From NCBI GenBank assembly GCA_963930645.1, contig OZ005651.1, forward strand, positions 332,835,527 to 332,899,526: DNA of 64,000 nt. The letters are read 5' to 3'. The notes below the pieces were generated by a model, which saw only the letters and a program-made list of their open reading frames with translations, was not told where the DNA came from and made no database searches. Shown here piece after piece: positions 33,527 to 47,770 of this stretch (positions within the stretch are counted from its first letter, which is position 1; the number at the start of each line of letters is the position of its first letter). This stretch comes from Salticus scenicus (taxonomy: Eukaryota > Arthropoda > Arachnida > Araneae > Salticidae). A program made the translations under genes and the position numbers.

Positions 33527-33729
33527 AAATTTTATATTGAATTCTGTCTATTGGTTCGTGAGATAATCGTACACAAATTAAATTTCGATACAAACACAGA
33601 CATTTTCTAAAAATGACTAAGTCGTGTTAAGGACATCCCCAAACCTGTAAATTCATCGAAAACAGGAGATCAAAAAATTTCACGAATCCAATACTTTTTT
33701 CTTATGTGTATAGAAGAAAGTAAAAATTA

Positions 33730-33735
<6 letters not shown>
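33527..33735 (+). repeat. Dispersed repeat, copy 1 of 2
   Basis: Matches 54405-54605 in the same orientation: ATTCTGT..ATT.GTTC.TGAGAT, ACATTTTCTAAAA, TGTAAAT.CATCGAAAAC and ACGAATCCAA. Identity is partial, so the copies are old. No coding content. Confidence 0.65.
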
Positions 33736-33766
<31 letters not shown>

Positions 33767-34409
33767 GCAATACTTCAAAATTGCAGATTTTAATTAAGTT
33801 TTTCGTAGATAATTTTTCAATTACAAGAGAATAATCATTCACTAAATATGAATAGCAACCTCTATTTCATCCCTTCGTTGAAATGTATAGATAAAATAGT
33901 TATTTTGATCATTTAGCATTTATTACCTAGCGCTTTCATCAAGCACTTAGCAATTTCCATAAAGCATTAAATTGTTAAATTGGTAGTTTTAACATCAATT
34001 GTTATTGTAGAATAAAAACACTTTGGGAAAACACAATTGCGTGTTTTTGCTTTCTTCTATATTAAAATTGACGAAATATTAAATTAGAAAAATTTTCGAC
34101 TTCCGGTTTTTCAATGGCAACATGACTTGACCATTTGTAGAAAATGTCTTTGTGTGAGAAAAATTTTTTCGTAGCTCTAGATGAACTATTGTACAAGATT
34201 TCATATAAGTTTATGTTTAGTTGTTCCTTGACATAAATTAGTGTCTCGTAAGTTTTTGTACAAATCTCTCAGCAGATTGTGCGCCTATGTTTGCTATTGC
34301 TACCATTTAAGATAAGTCTAAGCTTCTATTGTGTAAATTGCACAAAACTGACATTACTGAAGGTCATTATTAAAACTATGTCTATTGAATTTGGCTGCAT
34401 ATTGACCGG

Positions 34410-34420
34410 CAGGTGGCGCT
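34410..34420 (+). promoter_or_regulatory. CTCF-like motif
   Basis: CAGGTGGCGCT fits the arthropod CTCF core YAGRKGGCGCY at every position, in DNA where such GC content is unusual. It faces right, towards a reverse-oriented match at 59017-59027. Motif match only. Confidence 0.3.
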
Positions 34421-36901
34421 ATGTGCTGCAATTTTCCAGTGAATATTCAGCATCTATGACTCTTAAATGAACTGAACTTGATATGTGCGATAATCATGTC
34501 TGCTGACTGGTGCAATATGTTTGTTAAAACTGTATCGAACTACATATCTAAAATCTTTATTCAGAGAAGCTAGGGATTGTGCATGTTAACTAGTATGTGA
34601 CACTCTGATATAAAATGATATAAAAGAAATGTTTGTGATGACCACAAATATTAGGCTTTCTTTCTTCAAATTTATGGTGTTTGATCGGTCTTCATTCATC
34701 ATTAAATTAACATTATTTAGGTTTCTAAGCATTTAACTACAATTAAATCTTATTTTTTGTCTCTAGAAAATAGATGTCAATTAGGATAACTGCACTAATA
34801 TTAGACATTTTGAGGCTATATATTTATATATATAAATATAATTCTTAATTTTTGAGGCTGTAACTATAACCCGCATTCGATACCATCAATCAACTCTTTC
34901 TGTACGTGACTATATTGCTTAAAATGCTATTTGAAACAGTTTTATACTCAAAAAATTAATTTTCCAGAGACCATAAAATGCGCCAATAGTGGTTGCTTCA
35001 AAACTCAGTTATGGTCCATTTTTTAATTTTTTCAGAAACAACGAACTGATTGAAAATGCATCTTTAATTAACTAATTTCATATTTCTCGTTTCATTAATG
35101 CGTTAAATAAAATGAAAAAGAAAAATCATATTTACATTTGTATTATAATCTAAAGACAAATTATTTCTGAAAAATTTAACGGCGTCAGTAACACATTGTT
35201 TCATTTAAAATGAATCTTAGTTTGTAAATAATATGTTAATAACCCTTTGTATGATAATCTTATAAAATACCAAGGCCAGCCATTCTTTCTTTTAAATATA
35301 CACTTTAATTCTGCGTGTCGGAACAAATGTAAATGTCTTCTAAAAATTTCGAAAAATTAACCTCTTATGAAAATATTTGAAGCATTCCGATCTCGCTTTG
35401 AGTGCAATGAATTGATATTTGTTCCACGTTCCGAATTTGAAAGAATACTCAGCTGTGTCAGTGCTAATCTGGCCTTAAAAGTCAAATGAGCCAATTTTTA
35501 ACTGCTGTCCACTACTGGTCATGATGGCATTATCTAGTAATAGTAGTCTGCACCAATAAAATTACATGCTATTAGCACTTTTTTTTTTTTTCTCCAGAAA
35601 TTGTCTACCATAAATACAGGTTCCATTATTGCTGAACTTACCCTACTATTTCTTGGGTTTATATTTAATTTTAATTTGTTAACAATTCTGTATTCAGAAA
35701 TATATTCTAATAATTATCTAAATATTTGAAGTTATCCAATATTATTTCTTAATAATGTACATCCGGACTTACAAATTTTGTCGAAAATGTGTTTTTGAAT
35801 TCGCCCTAAATGTAGCAACATTTGACTTTTATTAGTGTGACAATGCGAAACAAGAAGGATGTAGCCTCAATAGATACTGTCCGTTTTTGATGAGAAATAT
35901 TTACTTCCGTTATTTGCATGCTTTATTAGTTTTCTTTTCTATAAATACTTATCATTCGGTTCGATTTATATACATTTGTTTTGAGTAACAAAGTATATTT
36001 ACAAATGTTTTCATAGAAATGTGGCTGAGTTCAGTTTACTTTTCCTTTATTTTTAAATATTAGCATTAAATTAAAAAGAATATACGTATTTAAAAATTAT
36101 ATTGTGTATATATAATATATATTACTTATTATTACAACAGTATACTATTTTGCAATAAAATGCAACGAAAAAACTAGTGTTGAATGATGAAGAATGAATT
36201 TCTGAAAACAAAAATCATAAATTTCTCGTAACAAATATTGTGGATTGAAATAATTCAGCTAGGTTCTTCAAGCCCCCTTCCCCAAATAAATAAATAAACA
36301 AACAAATAAAATAAAATAAAAAACTGTGAATTTGAACACTTCCAGCGTACTTTAAGTACATTGCTCAAAATTGTTTTTGAAACAGCTTTGACATAAATAA
36401 GTTCCCCGTTTGAAAATTGTAAACATTGTAAATTCGTAAAACAGTTAAGGTTATTATTATGTAATATATATATTCATAAAATTTTGGCTTACACTACTCT
36501 ATGAAATTTATTCAACTAATTTTGTATATTTCTACATATATGCTGACTATAAATTGTATATGCATGGCATAGGATATATAAATTTAACATATCAATCAAA
36601 AGGCACAGCACAACTTAACTTAAAACGCACTTCATGTGATTTTCATCTAAGTCCTAATATACCGAAATTCTTTTTTAAATTCCTTTAAACAAATGTTAAA
36701 TAGTTTTCTTATCGTATTCTATATAAAATGTGCTTTAATTCTTATTTAAAAAAAAAAAAAAAAAAAAAATTATGCTTAGCGTGCTATATTTTCCCCAAAG
36801 ACGTGTAATGTATTTGATCAGTTTTGTATGTCCTTGCACACAAGTTGTTTGTGCGTTCTGAATAATCTTGTAACCGCTGTTGTCGCATATATCCGTTCAC
36901 T

Positions 36902-36941
<40 letters not shown>

Positions 36942-39900
36942 CTTTCCATTCTCTTAATACTCATAATTCAAAATTACATAATTATGAATTTTTAGCTTGG
37001 TTTTAAGTTTAAAGCTTATTCCTAATAGCTTCAATGTATAATGATATTTTTAATATCAAGGAAAAATAATCATTTTAATATATTTTAAAAACTGCACAGT
37101 AAAAAGTTACAATTTTGGTGGTCAGATAGTTAAAATCATAATAATATTTAGAGTAATTCCACCGTGTCAAAAACATAGAATACCGAATTTGGACTTCATG
37201 TTAATTTTTGAGTTATGCTTGTAAGACTCGCAGGCACATAAACTAATCCTTAAAAACCTCGCTTTTCTGAATCAAGGGACTTTAAAACGTGTAATTAGAG
37301 CAAAAACTCAATTTCGAAAATTTAACCCCAAAACAATATTTTATCTACCAATTGCATGGGTAAGTAAAAATAGACTCAAGGCAGCAGAAAAACAATTACT
37401 TTCAGGCAAAATAGGTTTAGATATGTTACCTTCCGCTCCAAAAGTGGTGCTCTGTAAAGATTATCGATAATTTTTTTTTTTTTTTTTTTTTTTTAAATGT
37501 AAATTACATTTGTGTTCTTTAATTTGTGTTTAAACAATCTCTTAGTATATTTTCTTTCTCTCATTCACTAACATTGTACCAGCAGAAAAAGATAAACGCT
37601 CAAATTTTCTGGTATATTCAGATCAAACTCCCTAAATTTTGAAGTCTGATTGTCATTTCCTTTTATGAAATTAATAAATTTACCGAAAATAATTTTAATC
37701 AAATAAACGAATTTTTATAACCCTTTTAATGTGTTCAAAAAACTTTGTGCTAGAATTCGAATAATTAGGTAGGTGTGGTTATTTACATAGAAACAAAATA
37801 TGACTAACAGCGAGGACAAAATCAGTCAGGTGGAACAGGTTTTGTTTTGCACATCGCAGGAAACTTTGCGACATTTCATATAATCACCGAAAAAAAAAAA
37901 AAAAAAAAAACTGCATTAAATTTGAGCCGTTAACGAATCATGCCAGAAAGTAGACGTCTCTTTTTGATGTAGATGTGCGTTTTCATGTTAATACCAAAAA
38001 AAAAAAAAAAAAAAAAAAAAATGCTTTGCAAGAATATTTACATCTTTTTTTTTTTTTTTCCCTTCATTAAGAATTGAGGCATTCGTATATTTCTATTTCA
38101 TATAACAATTAAATTTTTAGATGCCTTTTTTTTTTTTTTTTTTTTTTTAAATATAATTTACGGTAAACCTTGGGGGGGAGGGGTTCCAAGCTCATGCACA
38201 AGTGTAATCATAGGTTTCCCTCACTTACCAAATAGTTAACTTTTCGTGCGTAATTGTACTGGTTGTTTTAGGGCTACTTTATTTCTTACTGCTTTTTTAC
38301 GGAAACAGACTAGCCTTATGTATTTTCATACGCAATAAAAAAAAGACTTTTATTTATATTTCTTAACTTAGTTACGGGGTTAAACTGGTACAGAGCTAAG
38401 AAATTTTCCACAAATTATTTTAGAAATAACTATTTAAACAAACTTAATATATTTTTAGAGTTCTGTTTTGATAATGTGTAACTTTTTTTTCTTCCTTTCA
38501 CATTTACATATTGCCCCCTCTACCAATTTACCTATATCTATTTACTCTTGAATTATTTGATATTTGTCTTATTTTAGGATATTGACAATGAACAAGGGAT
38601 TATTTTTCACCACTCATCCTTTATTTTTGTTTCTCTGGAGGAAGTAAAAACATATCTCAGAATCTATTAAGGTCTTTGTAGTGCCCCCCCCCCCCGAAAA
38701 AATAAAACAAAAAAAAAACAGATCGAAATAAACCAAATTGTTCATGCTCTCCAGGTGATGTCATGTCATTTTTTACAATATATATAACATATATATAAAC
38801 GTTCACGAGAACGCAGCGTGGAAGAAACAGCGCATTAAATCAATACTAATGGTATAAGGAAACAAGAAAAAAATATATATACATTTGTTTTGTGCATTGT
38901 TGCTTTCTTATTGTACTTATATTTAATTTTTTTTAATCGCATGAAGGGTTTATTTTATCAACCCGAAACAAATGTTTTGTGATTTTGAAATCTATGTTGT
39001 TTGCTTACAAAGTTTTTATACTCTGTAATTCAACAACAGTTCTTTCAACCACCAACCCATCTGGGTGGAAAAAGTATTTATACCTTACGTTTGCCAGGTC
39101 TGTGGTTAGAATACTTGTTTAGGTATTGGTACGTTCGTAGCTGTTTGAACTCCACTTTAAGCCATAGGTCCCAGTCTAATGAACTTTGGTATACAAAAAT
39201 TGACCTTGGAGTGACAACGCGAACCAAACCTCCAGTTTTTCTATGCAGTTTTACCACGATATATGGATACTTTTAAAACATTTGTTTTCAATTTTTCAGG
39301 AGATTAATATCGAAATTTAAATTGCGCTTTAAATTAACTACATAAATTAATGTAAGCACTGATAAAATTACTGTAATAAAAAGTATTGACTAAATATAAC
39401 ATCAGTAATAATAAAGATGCATGTACGTATTTTATTATACATTCATCATCTTTATTAAAAAAATAAAATACTTACACGACCAACTTTACGATAACCTACT
39501 AAAAAAAGAAAAAGTTATTTTTAATTACTTCATTGTCAGAGGAATTTGCTCTAAAAAGTTTGTCGCACTTGAAAACAGTTGAAATTAAATATCCGCGAAA
39601 CGTGCCCTTGAAAGTAAAAAACTGTTCTAGAAATCGAGACAGAGGTCAGCTAACTCCTCTCATCTGAACATGTTATTGAAAGATGCTGTTTCAAAGATAA
39701 ATAGCATACTAATATTCTGCCTTCGTACAGTAAAACTGGACCAAAAACATCTATTTCTGAAAAATGCTTTTATTAATAAGTATTATTAGAACGTACTTGT
39801 AAAAATATTTGTAATTATTTTCCCGTTATCTCGTCACAACTATGTCAGAGCAAGTATAGTTTTCCTTTTTAGAATTCTTATATTACTGACATAAATAATG

Positions 39901-41346
39901 TTGGATCTTATCGTACGAAAATACCCTCTGCCAACCAGATGCTGTTGAGATTTATTGTTAAGCATTGTGTAAGGAATTAATACACGGAAAATGTCGCAGT
40001 GTTTCTGTAGATTATACTGCTAAAAAATGATTACGTTTAAATGTTAAAATAACCCTCTTAAGAAAGAGTAGTCATAACTTATAATTAGAATTAAAAAATA
40101 ATAATAAAATAATAACAACAAAATAATAATAATAATGATAGTAATTATTTCTAAAATAAGTTTATGATGTTTCAAGAAATCATTTTTACATAAATCAAGT
40201 TTTGTGCTAAATATGACGCAGACTGAGTATTCTTTAAGTGTCGAGAGCCTTTAAATTGTCCAAAAGATCAATTTAATTATAATCAACTCGCACTGAAATA
40301 TTTTTAAACAAAAGTTTATTGAAAATTTTTGTTAGAACGGAAGATAGAGTAAAAAATACTTCACGCTATTACATTAATTTCAACATTAGAAATATGTTTA
40401 AATGGGGGGGGGGGGGGGAGAGGGAAAATGTATACATAACTAAGTACTTCACATCAATTATTGTATTGTTTCACATTTTCTTTCTCCAAAAAAAAAAAAA
40501 AAAGTTATACTCTCGTGAAACAAAACATTTTAAATAATTTTTGATTAGTCAAACTTAGCGACACTTTCAGATATAGGGTAATAAGTATCGAGTTAATTTA
40601 AAGAATACACACACACACATATATATTAAATGATAGTAAAAGTTATTTAATTTAAAACGCAGAAAAATAATATATAATAAAAGGCTTCAAAGTAAAATTT
40701 AATTTTACTTTTGTTGCCTTAGGTATGCACACGATGACATTCAAGACATGTAAGGGACTTCATTTTTATTTAATTAAATAGTGAGATTTCTATGATAGAA
40801 TGATAGAAAAAAGTATGAAATATGAACTATTAAGTCTTGGTAAGTTATATTCTTAGAAATATAGCTTAAATGTTTGTAGTTTTGTGAGAGGGAAGGGGAG
40901 GGTTTAGATTTTGGTGAATGAAACACAGTTTACTTGGACAGTCTTAAGATTTAATATATATATCCTGTTGCGTTACACTTATGGTTACATTTTCCCCCCC
41001 CGTTTAATGTGAAATAATGTGGGGGTCATAATCTCGATTGACCCCAAACAACGGTTGTTGCGTGTTTTTACAATTTATAGTATTTGTTTACATAAATTTC
41101 ATTCTGATATAATTATTTTATATCATTACTATGAATAAGAATATGCACATAATACGTACCCACTTTAAAACTCAGTTGATCAATATTATAGTTATAGACT
41201 TTGTAATAAAATTAATCACTTTGTCTCTGCTGTCGTAACAGTGGAATTGCATTGTAAGGGGACTTGGCTTCATTGTCAGCAGCACTGAAATAGGTTCCAT
41301 ATAAAAGCCAATATTTCCATTTAATATTTATAAATTGAATTATATT
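34421..41346. other. 6.9 kb AT-rich region, no gene recognised
   Basis: Many A/T runs (36747, 36906, 37470, 37891, 37997, 38126), a C run at 38684 and a G run at 40396. 39000-39280 is less AT-rich with weak Pol III-like boxes (GTGGTTAGAATACTTG, GTTCGTAGC) and a non-ATG frame; it could be an old SINE. 41035-41100 resembles 24480-24530. No exon could be supported. Confidence 0.5.
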
Positions 41347-41722
41347 AGTTTTGTTCAATAAAATATGTATTCAGGCAACAGTTTTTATGATTTTTGATAT
41401 ACTTTTTTACAGATTTCAAATCTTAAAATTTTGTTTTCTCAGTTTGCATTTTTTTCATGAATTCGTAATCTTCAAAATGATTAAACTTCTACAGATAATT
41501 AATAAAGCACTTAATAATTTTTTTATATATTTATTAGGACCTACTTTAAAGAGTTACGTATGGGTTTTGAAAGTTATTGATTAGTTTTTAAGAAAAAAAT
41601 AAAAAATAAATGCATGTCTATGTAAAAATTTAGAAAAGGAAATGATTTTTTTTAGATTTTTATTTTTAATATTTTTTTCTTTTAGGGATTGATTTTGCAA
41701 TATCTTTTAGGTAGGTCCTATT

Positions 41723-41758
<36 letters not shown>

Positions 41759-41943
41759 TATATTAAGTCTTTCCTTAAATATCTGTAGAAATTTAAGCAT
41801 TTTGAAGATCACGAATTCATGAAAAAATGCAAGCTGAGAAAACACAATTTAAAGATTTCAAATATCTAAAATCTATATTAAAAACCATAAGAAATGTTAC
41901 CTGAATAGAATATATATATTTTATTGAACAAACTTTTATATGA
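41347..41943. mobile_element. About 600-bp palindromic element (MITE or fold-back)
   Basis: The left arm (41347-41550) and right arm (about 41703-41943) are imperfect inverses: TGTTCAATAAAATAT at the outside, CATGAATTCGTAATCTTCAA against TTGAAGATCACGAATTCATG in the middle, and TAGGACCTAC against GTAGGTCCTA inside. The spacer includes an A run. Open frames here are by-products. No target duplication was resolved. Confidence 0.8.
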
Positions 41944-43194
41944 ACCATTCTTCAGCAGTACTGTCCAATTCCTCTTCAATATTCTTAAACTAATAGTAAT
42001 GTTGTGGATATACATTTTAACAGCAATTCTGAATATAAGCTTTTATACAATGTTCTATAGTTTCTGCATTTCGTTTAAACAGTTTACAATGTAATGCCAA
42101 AACTGATGCAATTTTCGTACTTTAATTATATCATTCCAATAATGAAAGTATATTTTATATTATCACTTTTAAATTGAATGAAAATTTGAGTATCCTATAA
42201 ATGATGAAATTCTATGCAGTACTAATGTATATCATTAATATTGCAATATTTTAAAATCTAATTAGTAGTATTTTCTATTCTTTTTTATTGCTGTGCACAC
42301 GTGTTAAATCTAAATTATCAATTGATTAGAGAATGGTTACATTAGTAGTATCTAAAATCGTCTGTCATATGAAAAATTTCTTTTATAACACCGAAAGAAA
42401 AAATGAAGATACATAAAACCCTAAGGATTAAGTTTCTCTCTTACCTACCACATACAAAATGAACTAGTTTGAATCGAACAAAAATCTGGAACAACTAACC
42501 GCAAAAAAAGCTGTTTAAAGCATTTTCTTTTTTAACAAGATCTTCCCAAACTAGAGAGTTTTTTTTCTTTTCTTGCGTTGCTTCAAGTCTTAATCAGCAA
42601 GAAGCGATTCATATCTTAAGATATCTAAGAGAACGCCTTTTCTTTCGAATATAAAATAGAATGAAATGTCATAAGGGATGTTTAAAAATTATTTTTAAAG
42701 ATAAGATTTGTGAAATTGGATCTTTTTTTCCCTTCAAATTGATTGTTTCGAAATATCATGTATTGAATGTTTTTGAATTATCCCTCGAGTGCTAAAAGTT
42801 GCATTTTGTCTTCCAGCCCTAGGTAATAAAATAGTTATTGCTCTGATATGTCGAATATTGGATCGAGTTAGCACTTGATTTTTTACAGCAAATGATGCTG
42901 ACTCTCTTTTTTTTACTCTTCTCTTGGATCGTGATAACTTTGTTCAGAATTGAGTTTTAGATCTTGTAAGTCGGGTAGGACCATACAGGCACAACATGGC
43001 ACCATTACAGCATTCAAAGGAAATATTTCTTTCCTATAATTATTTACAGGTAAAAATGTAAAGAGGTTCATGTAAAATGAAATTGAACCTCTTGGAGGAA
43101 ATAGAAATGATAGTGAAGTTGTACACTTTCTGATATTCTAGTGCTAAGTTATGTAAAACTTTCTATAATCGTAAGTTATCGCATACATGGCTAA

Positions 43195-43235
<41 letters not shown>

Positions 43236-43575
43236 CGAGACTCAACGTGCACTATTTTAAATTACGGTTTAATCTCTTGACCTACCCTTTATTTTTCAAT
43301 TTCCGTGCAAAAATATCTTATATATACATACAGTATTCTTGCAAGTTACATTATTTTCGAGCAAGATTTACTGCATTCATACTTATATTACAAATAAATA
43401 TACAATATGAGTACATTCTTCATAATCAAAGTAATCCATCTCACACTGGTTGTACAAAATACAAATATTGGATATATTCTTAAAGAATATTATAACATAA
43501 CAGTTGCAAAAGAAAGGCTTGTAGGCGGAATTCCAGATTTCCAAATGAATCACGATTCACGAGTTAACTCATGAT
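41944..43575. other. AT-rich spacer, nothing recognised
   Basis: No gene found. T run at 43200-43235; the frame at 43187-43483 is driven by it. Confidence 0.5.
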
Positions 43576-43576
43576 A

Positions 43577-44449
43577 CAGTGAAGCATCCATAATCCGGAA
43601 TTCTATAATCCGGCAGCACCCATAAACCGGCACTAAAGACTTTTTCTGCTTTTTTTTTTTTTTTAACCTCTGCCCTCAAATCGTAGTAGTACTCTCGCAG
43701 CATGCTTGCCAACTTTTATGGATCATTAGTAAAGTTTAAGGATTTTCATTTAATTTTATTCACTTACGGACTTGAGTGAATTTTTTACAGATTAATCAGA
43801 ATGATGGCAAAATTTCCGGAAAAAAAAAAAAAACGAAATTTTTGTCTCGTTATGGCAAATTCAAAAGTTATCAGTAAAAGAGATCGTTCCTATTCCTGAT
43901 ACCGAAAGTCAAATTAAACACGACCATCCGAAATCTGAATCAACAATTTTTAGGACTTGAAAAATGCGATTTTTATCAGCGATAACCAACTAATATATGT
44001 TAATCAGTCAACGACATATGTTAATCAGCCTGCATATGTTAACCAACTGCATATGTTAATCAGTCAACGACAGACTGAAAAACGAAAAAGAATAAAACAA
44101 ATGAAATTGACTGACATATTTAATAGAATGTAGCATTGTCAAATTCCTCATCTTATTCCTTATTAAGCCAGTTTTCATATCAGTTTATTATTATTATTTG
44201 AACAAAAATAAACTATCTGTATTATTGTTTTATAATTGTTATTTAAAATTTTTTAAATTTATTTCAGACATTTAATTATTTTCGTTTTTGATAAGGTATA
44301 ACGAAAATTAATTTTTAAAAAATATTTCTTTAGATGCTGTGACTGATATATGATTTTGATATACATTTTCGGAACACCTATAATCCGGAAAAATATGTTA
44401 TCCGGCAATGTCTATTTCCCGCCGATGCTGGATTATCGATGCTTCACTG
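43577..44449. mobile_element. pogo/Tigger-type non-autonomous element
   Basis: Left end after TA: CAGTGAAGCATCCATAATCC. Right end read inwards: CAGTGAAGCATCGATAATCC, followed outside by CA, a decayed TA. The CCGG/ATAATCC words recur in both subterminal regions (TATAATCCGG, CTATAATCCGG). These ends are characteristic of pogo-like Tc1/mariner relatives. 873 bp, no transposase frame. At 44005-44080 the words CATATGTTAA and CAGTCAACGACA are repeated, a local duplication. Confidence 0.8.
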
Positions 44450-45599
44450 CAATTATTTTCGTTAAGTTTTTGACGATCGAATTAGTTCAGAGGAACAAGG
44501 TAAACGGTTAAATAGTTGAAAAAGTATTCAGATTCAATAAAGTACCTGGGAAATATATATTTTCCTTTTTATATACATTTTATTCGCGTAGTTAATGAAA
44601 TCTACGTATTTAGACTCATACAAATTTAAGATGAAATATTTCAATCTCAAGCATTTATTAATTTTTTGAAAATTTGCTATGAAAAGATCTACTTTTCTAA
44701 AGGACTATAATTCTCTCCGAAGGAAAACAGTGAATTTCCCAAAACGAAATCATAGGAAAGAATATTAAGAATGATTGAAGCCATAAATTAATCAAGTGAG
44801 GTTTAATGTAATATAATCTCTTTTAATTGCATTGTACAAACTTCCTAGATGATCCTGATTGACAGCTCAGCCAGTAGTTCTCAAAAAAAAAAAAAAAATA
44901 TTTTATCCTCGAACTTAGTGTATCAAAATTTTTTCTTCGTTCCAATCAAATATCAAAACAATGCTGATGTCTTACTGTATTAAAATGTTTTTTCATACTA
45001 AAAGAAAACACATTTGTATACCTTTATGGAAGTATATATTTTGCATCATTGCACTCTTTTGTAAGTCGTAATGTGATTAAGAGACTTTAAATCTATACGT
45101 TTTTATATTAAGTTTTGTTAATTACCAAATTTACGCTAGCAAGATGTTGCTGTGCCTATCTATATGTATCTCCCAAAATTCGAAAACGGTTAGCCACAGA
45201 ACGTCTCTTTTTGGTCACTACACACAGATCTGTATAACTCAAAGAGATAGCTGGAGAAGGTTGCAATTGAGGACTTGTGTAACATGCAATTGTGCCTATT
45301 CCTTGTTAGTTCGTTAAATGGTCTCTCACTTTGGAAATAGAAATTACTAATTTATATTTTAATAACAAAAAATATGTATAGTTTATTAACGTTTTCAAGA
45401 AACGCAGTAGGGGGGTGTTGAAACGAAGAAATATTCTTAAAGCATGTGCTATTTAAAAAACAAATGAAAAGGGGGGGGGGGTTGAAGGTTTCTTTTTTTT
45501 TTTTTTTTTTTTCTTTTTCTCTTCCAAGTGTTTATCCAATGTATATTTTTTGAACTTTAAAAGTAATTTGATGTTATTTATATACAAGCTTTTAATATT
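44450..45599. other. AT-rich spacer, nothing recognised
   Basis: No gene found. G run at 45471-45481 and T run at about 45492-45512. Confidence 0.5.
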
Positions 45600-45815
45600 T
45601 TAAACGTCTAGGAAATGCCGCCGCTATGTTTGGACGGCTTTTTTTCCCGATATTGAAGAGTAGCAGAAAAATAACTCTGGTTCTCAACCGAAAGGCCATT
45701 TCCGAATCGCTTACATATTTCCAAAGCATTTCCCTAACCTGCCGGCTTCACAGGCTGTGCGAAAGGTCAAAATGGTTCACATCCGTTTTCCGAACGATAA
45801 ACACGATTTAGGGGG
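45600..45815. other. GC-elevated island of unknown nature
   Basis: About 215 bp with far more balanced base use than the flanks, including GGAAATGCCGCCGC and CCTGCCGGCTTCACAGGC. A 61-codon frame on the plus strand (non-ATG-like product MFGRLFFPILKSSRK) is not recognisable, and the minus strand has stops. It could be an old exon, regulatory DNA or an unrecognised repeat. Confidence 0.35.
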
Positions 45816-46189
45816 AAGTTGGGGGGGGGGGGGTCTAGAGAAGTGAGAGTATTTATCATATAGTGCGTGCACTTGCAGGATTTCATTTTGCAAATATATA
45901 TTATTGATTTTTACAATAAGTGAACACAGAGAAATTTTCTTTTAGTTAAAAATCCATATCGATTTTTAAGTACTTTAGAACCGATTTTCATTAGCTTACA
46001 AAGTTAATGCTATTGGCTCTCGAATATATATGAATATACATATAGATTTGGAAATTCGGTAGTGAACGAAATCAGCCTGATATGCGAAATCGCAATTTTT
46101 CAAATGATCTAATGAATCTGAAAAGTCCTATATGCAGGCTACATCATTAAGGATTGTTATTATTTATTGTTTTTATCACCCTCGTTCCA

Positions 46190-46224
<35 letters not shown>

Positions 46225-46277
46225 GTTTAGTTTTTTCCCAATTCATTTAAAGGTATTTTATACTACACTTCTATTTG

Positions 46278-46523
46278 AGGAGCAAACATTCAAACCGTGT
46301 TTTCTCCTTCTGAAACAATTTTTCAGACAACACAAAAACTAATAAATTAAAAAATAACTAAACTTAAAACCTAACTATCGTTTATTTACATGTATTATTA
46401 GGTACTAAGAAAATATGTAGATATACTATTTTTATGTTAAGTACAAAGAAAAATCACTAACTCTGTTTTTTTTTTTTTTTTTTTTTTTTTTTGAGAAAAC
46501 ACGGTTTGAATGTTTGCTCCTCA
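46278..46523 (-). mobile_element. MITE family 1, copy A (about 246 bp)
   Basis: The inverted ends GAGGAGCAAACATTCAAACC and its inverse bound a 246-bp element. Its minus strand matches 62016-62269 along the whole length (TTAGTGATTTTTCTTT, CTACATAT, AATTTATTAGTTTTT). Two copies in opposite orientation confirm a mobile family. No coding frame. Confidence 0.85.
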
Positions 46524-46897
46524 TTTATAAATTATAAAAGAAAAGAAATATAACTATTCTTAACTATATACGTTTTTGTAAACCTACTTATTTATGTATG
46601 AGATGTAAGAAAGGTTTATATATTAATCTTTATTTTTACATACATGAATTTAAAGTATAAAAATAAATAGCTCAAAGAAAACAACCGAAATTTTGTTGTA
46701 AAATGTTTAACTAAAGTTTATGTACATGTATCTGCATGTAATGAATTTTAGGATTTAATCCATGTAAATTTTTTTTTAATTCTTTTTACCTATTTTAATT
46801 GAAAATTGTCACTTTAAAAACAAAATTACAAAGTTAATTTTGAATACTTTTTAATAACACTAAATGAACTCTTAAACTAGATAAAACAATATTCATG

Positions 46898-46993
46898 TTT
46901 TTTTTTTTTTTTTTTTTTTTATTTATTTATTTATTTATTTATTTTTTTAAATAATGTTATATGTATGTGTGTGGGGGGGAGAGAGAGAGAGAG
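46898..46993. repeat. T run, (TTTA)n, G run and (GA)n cluster
   Basis: A T run (46898-46920), seven TTTA units (46921-46948), then GGGGGG and GAGAGA near 46972-46993. Confidence 0.85.
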
Positions 46994-47739
46994 CACATTT
47001 CCGATGCATAGTTTCTAAAATGTGTACAAATATTTAGGTCGTGTGTTTTTGAAATAAATAATTTAAAAAATCAGTAATTCTTTTGATTAAATAGAAAAAA
47101 AAGAGTATTTAAAATATTTTAAAATGACATCAAGCATGCTTTTTATTATAAAAATGGGTACTGTAAAATCGATTAAAATTTGGCTGAAGAAGCATTGGGA
47201 AATATTTTTGTAAAGGTTTAATTTTCCTCGTTTTTTGCCTAATCATCTTCTGTCTATATAACTTTTACAGTTCCCTGAAAAGAAAAATTTAATAAATATA
47301 AATACGCAACGAAGTAAAGTAAAAGTCGTTTACTAAACTTATTAGAATACACATATTTTCTATTTGTTCTTTGCTGCATTATTTTTATTTGTCAAGATTG
47401 ACAAAAAAGCCATTATTTGGAATAAAATTGTACTAAAGGAAAAAATAAAACTGTGCTATTTTGAAATATGTACTAAAAAATAGTGTTTTTGTGTTATTAC
47501 ATACTTCGTTATTTGTTGTCAGTTCAGTATCTTGTTATAGTCTTTATTATTATTGTCATTAGTTCTTAATAATTCTACAAAATTTCTAGTCAGATGTCTA
47601 GAAGTGACTAAAAGTTGTAAAATTCAATTACATACATGCAGGTCAATCTAATAAAAACATGTTATAAAACAATTATTGTAACTAAAAAAGTGAAATAAAT
47701 AAGGCATTGATATTCTTTTTTAATGCTTCAATCTTACGC

Positions 47740-47770
<31 letters not shown>

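Noticed and set aside
39001..39276. 91-codon frame as a protein gene
   Set aside because: Non-ATG start, no domain; weak Pol III-like boxes suggest an old SINE instead, too weak to list separately.
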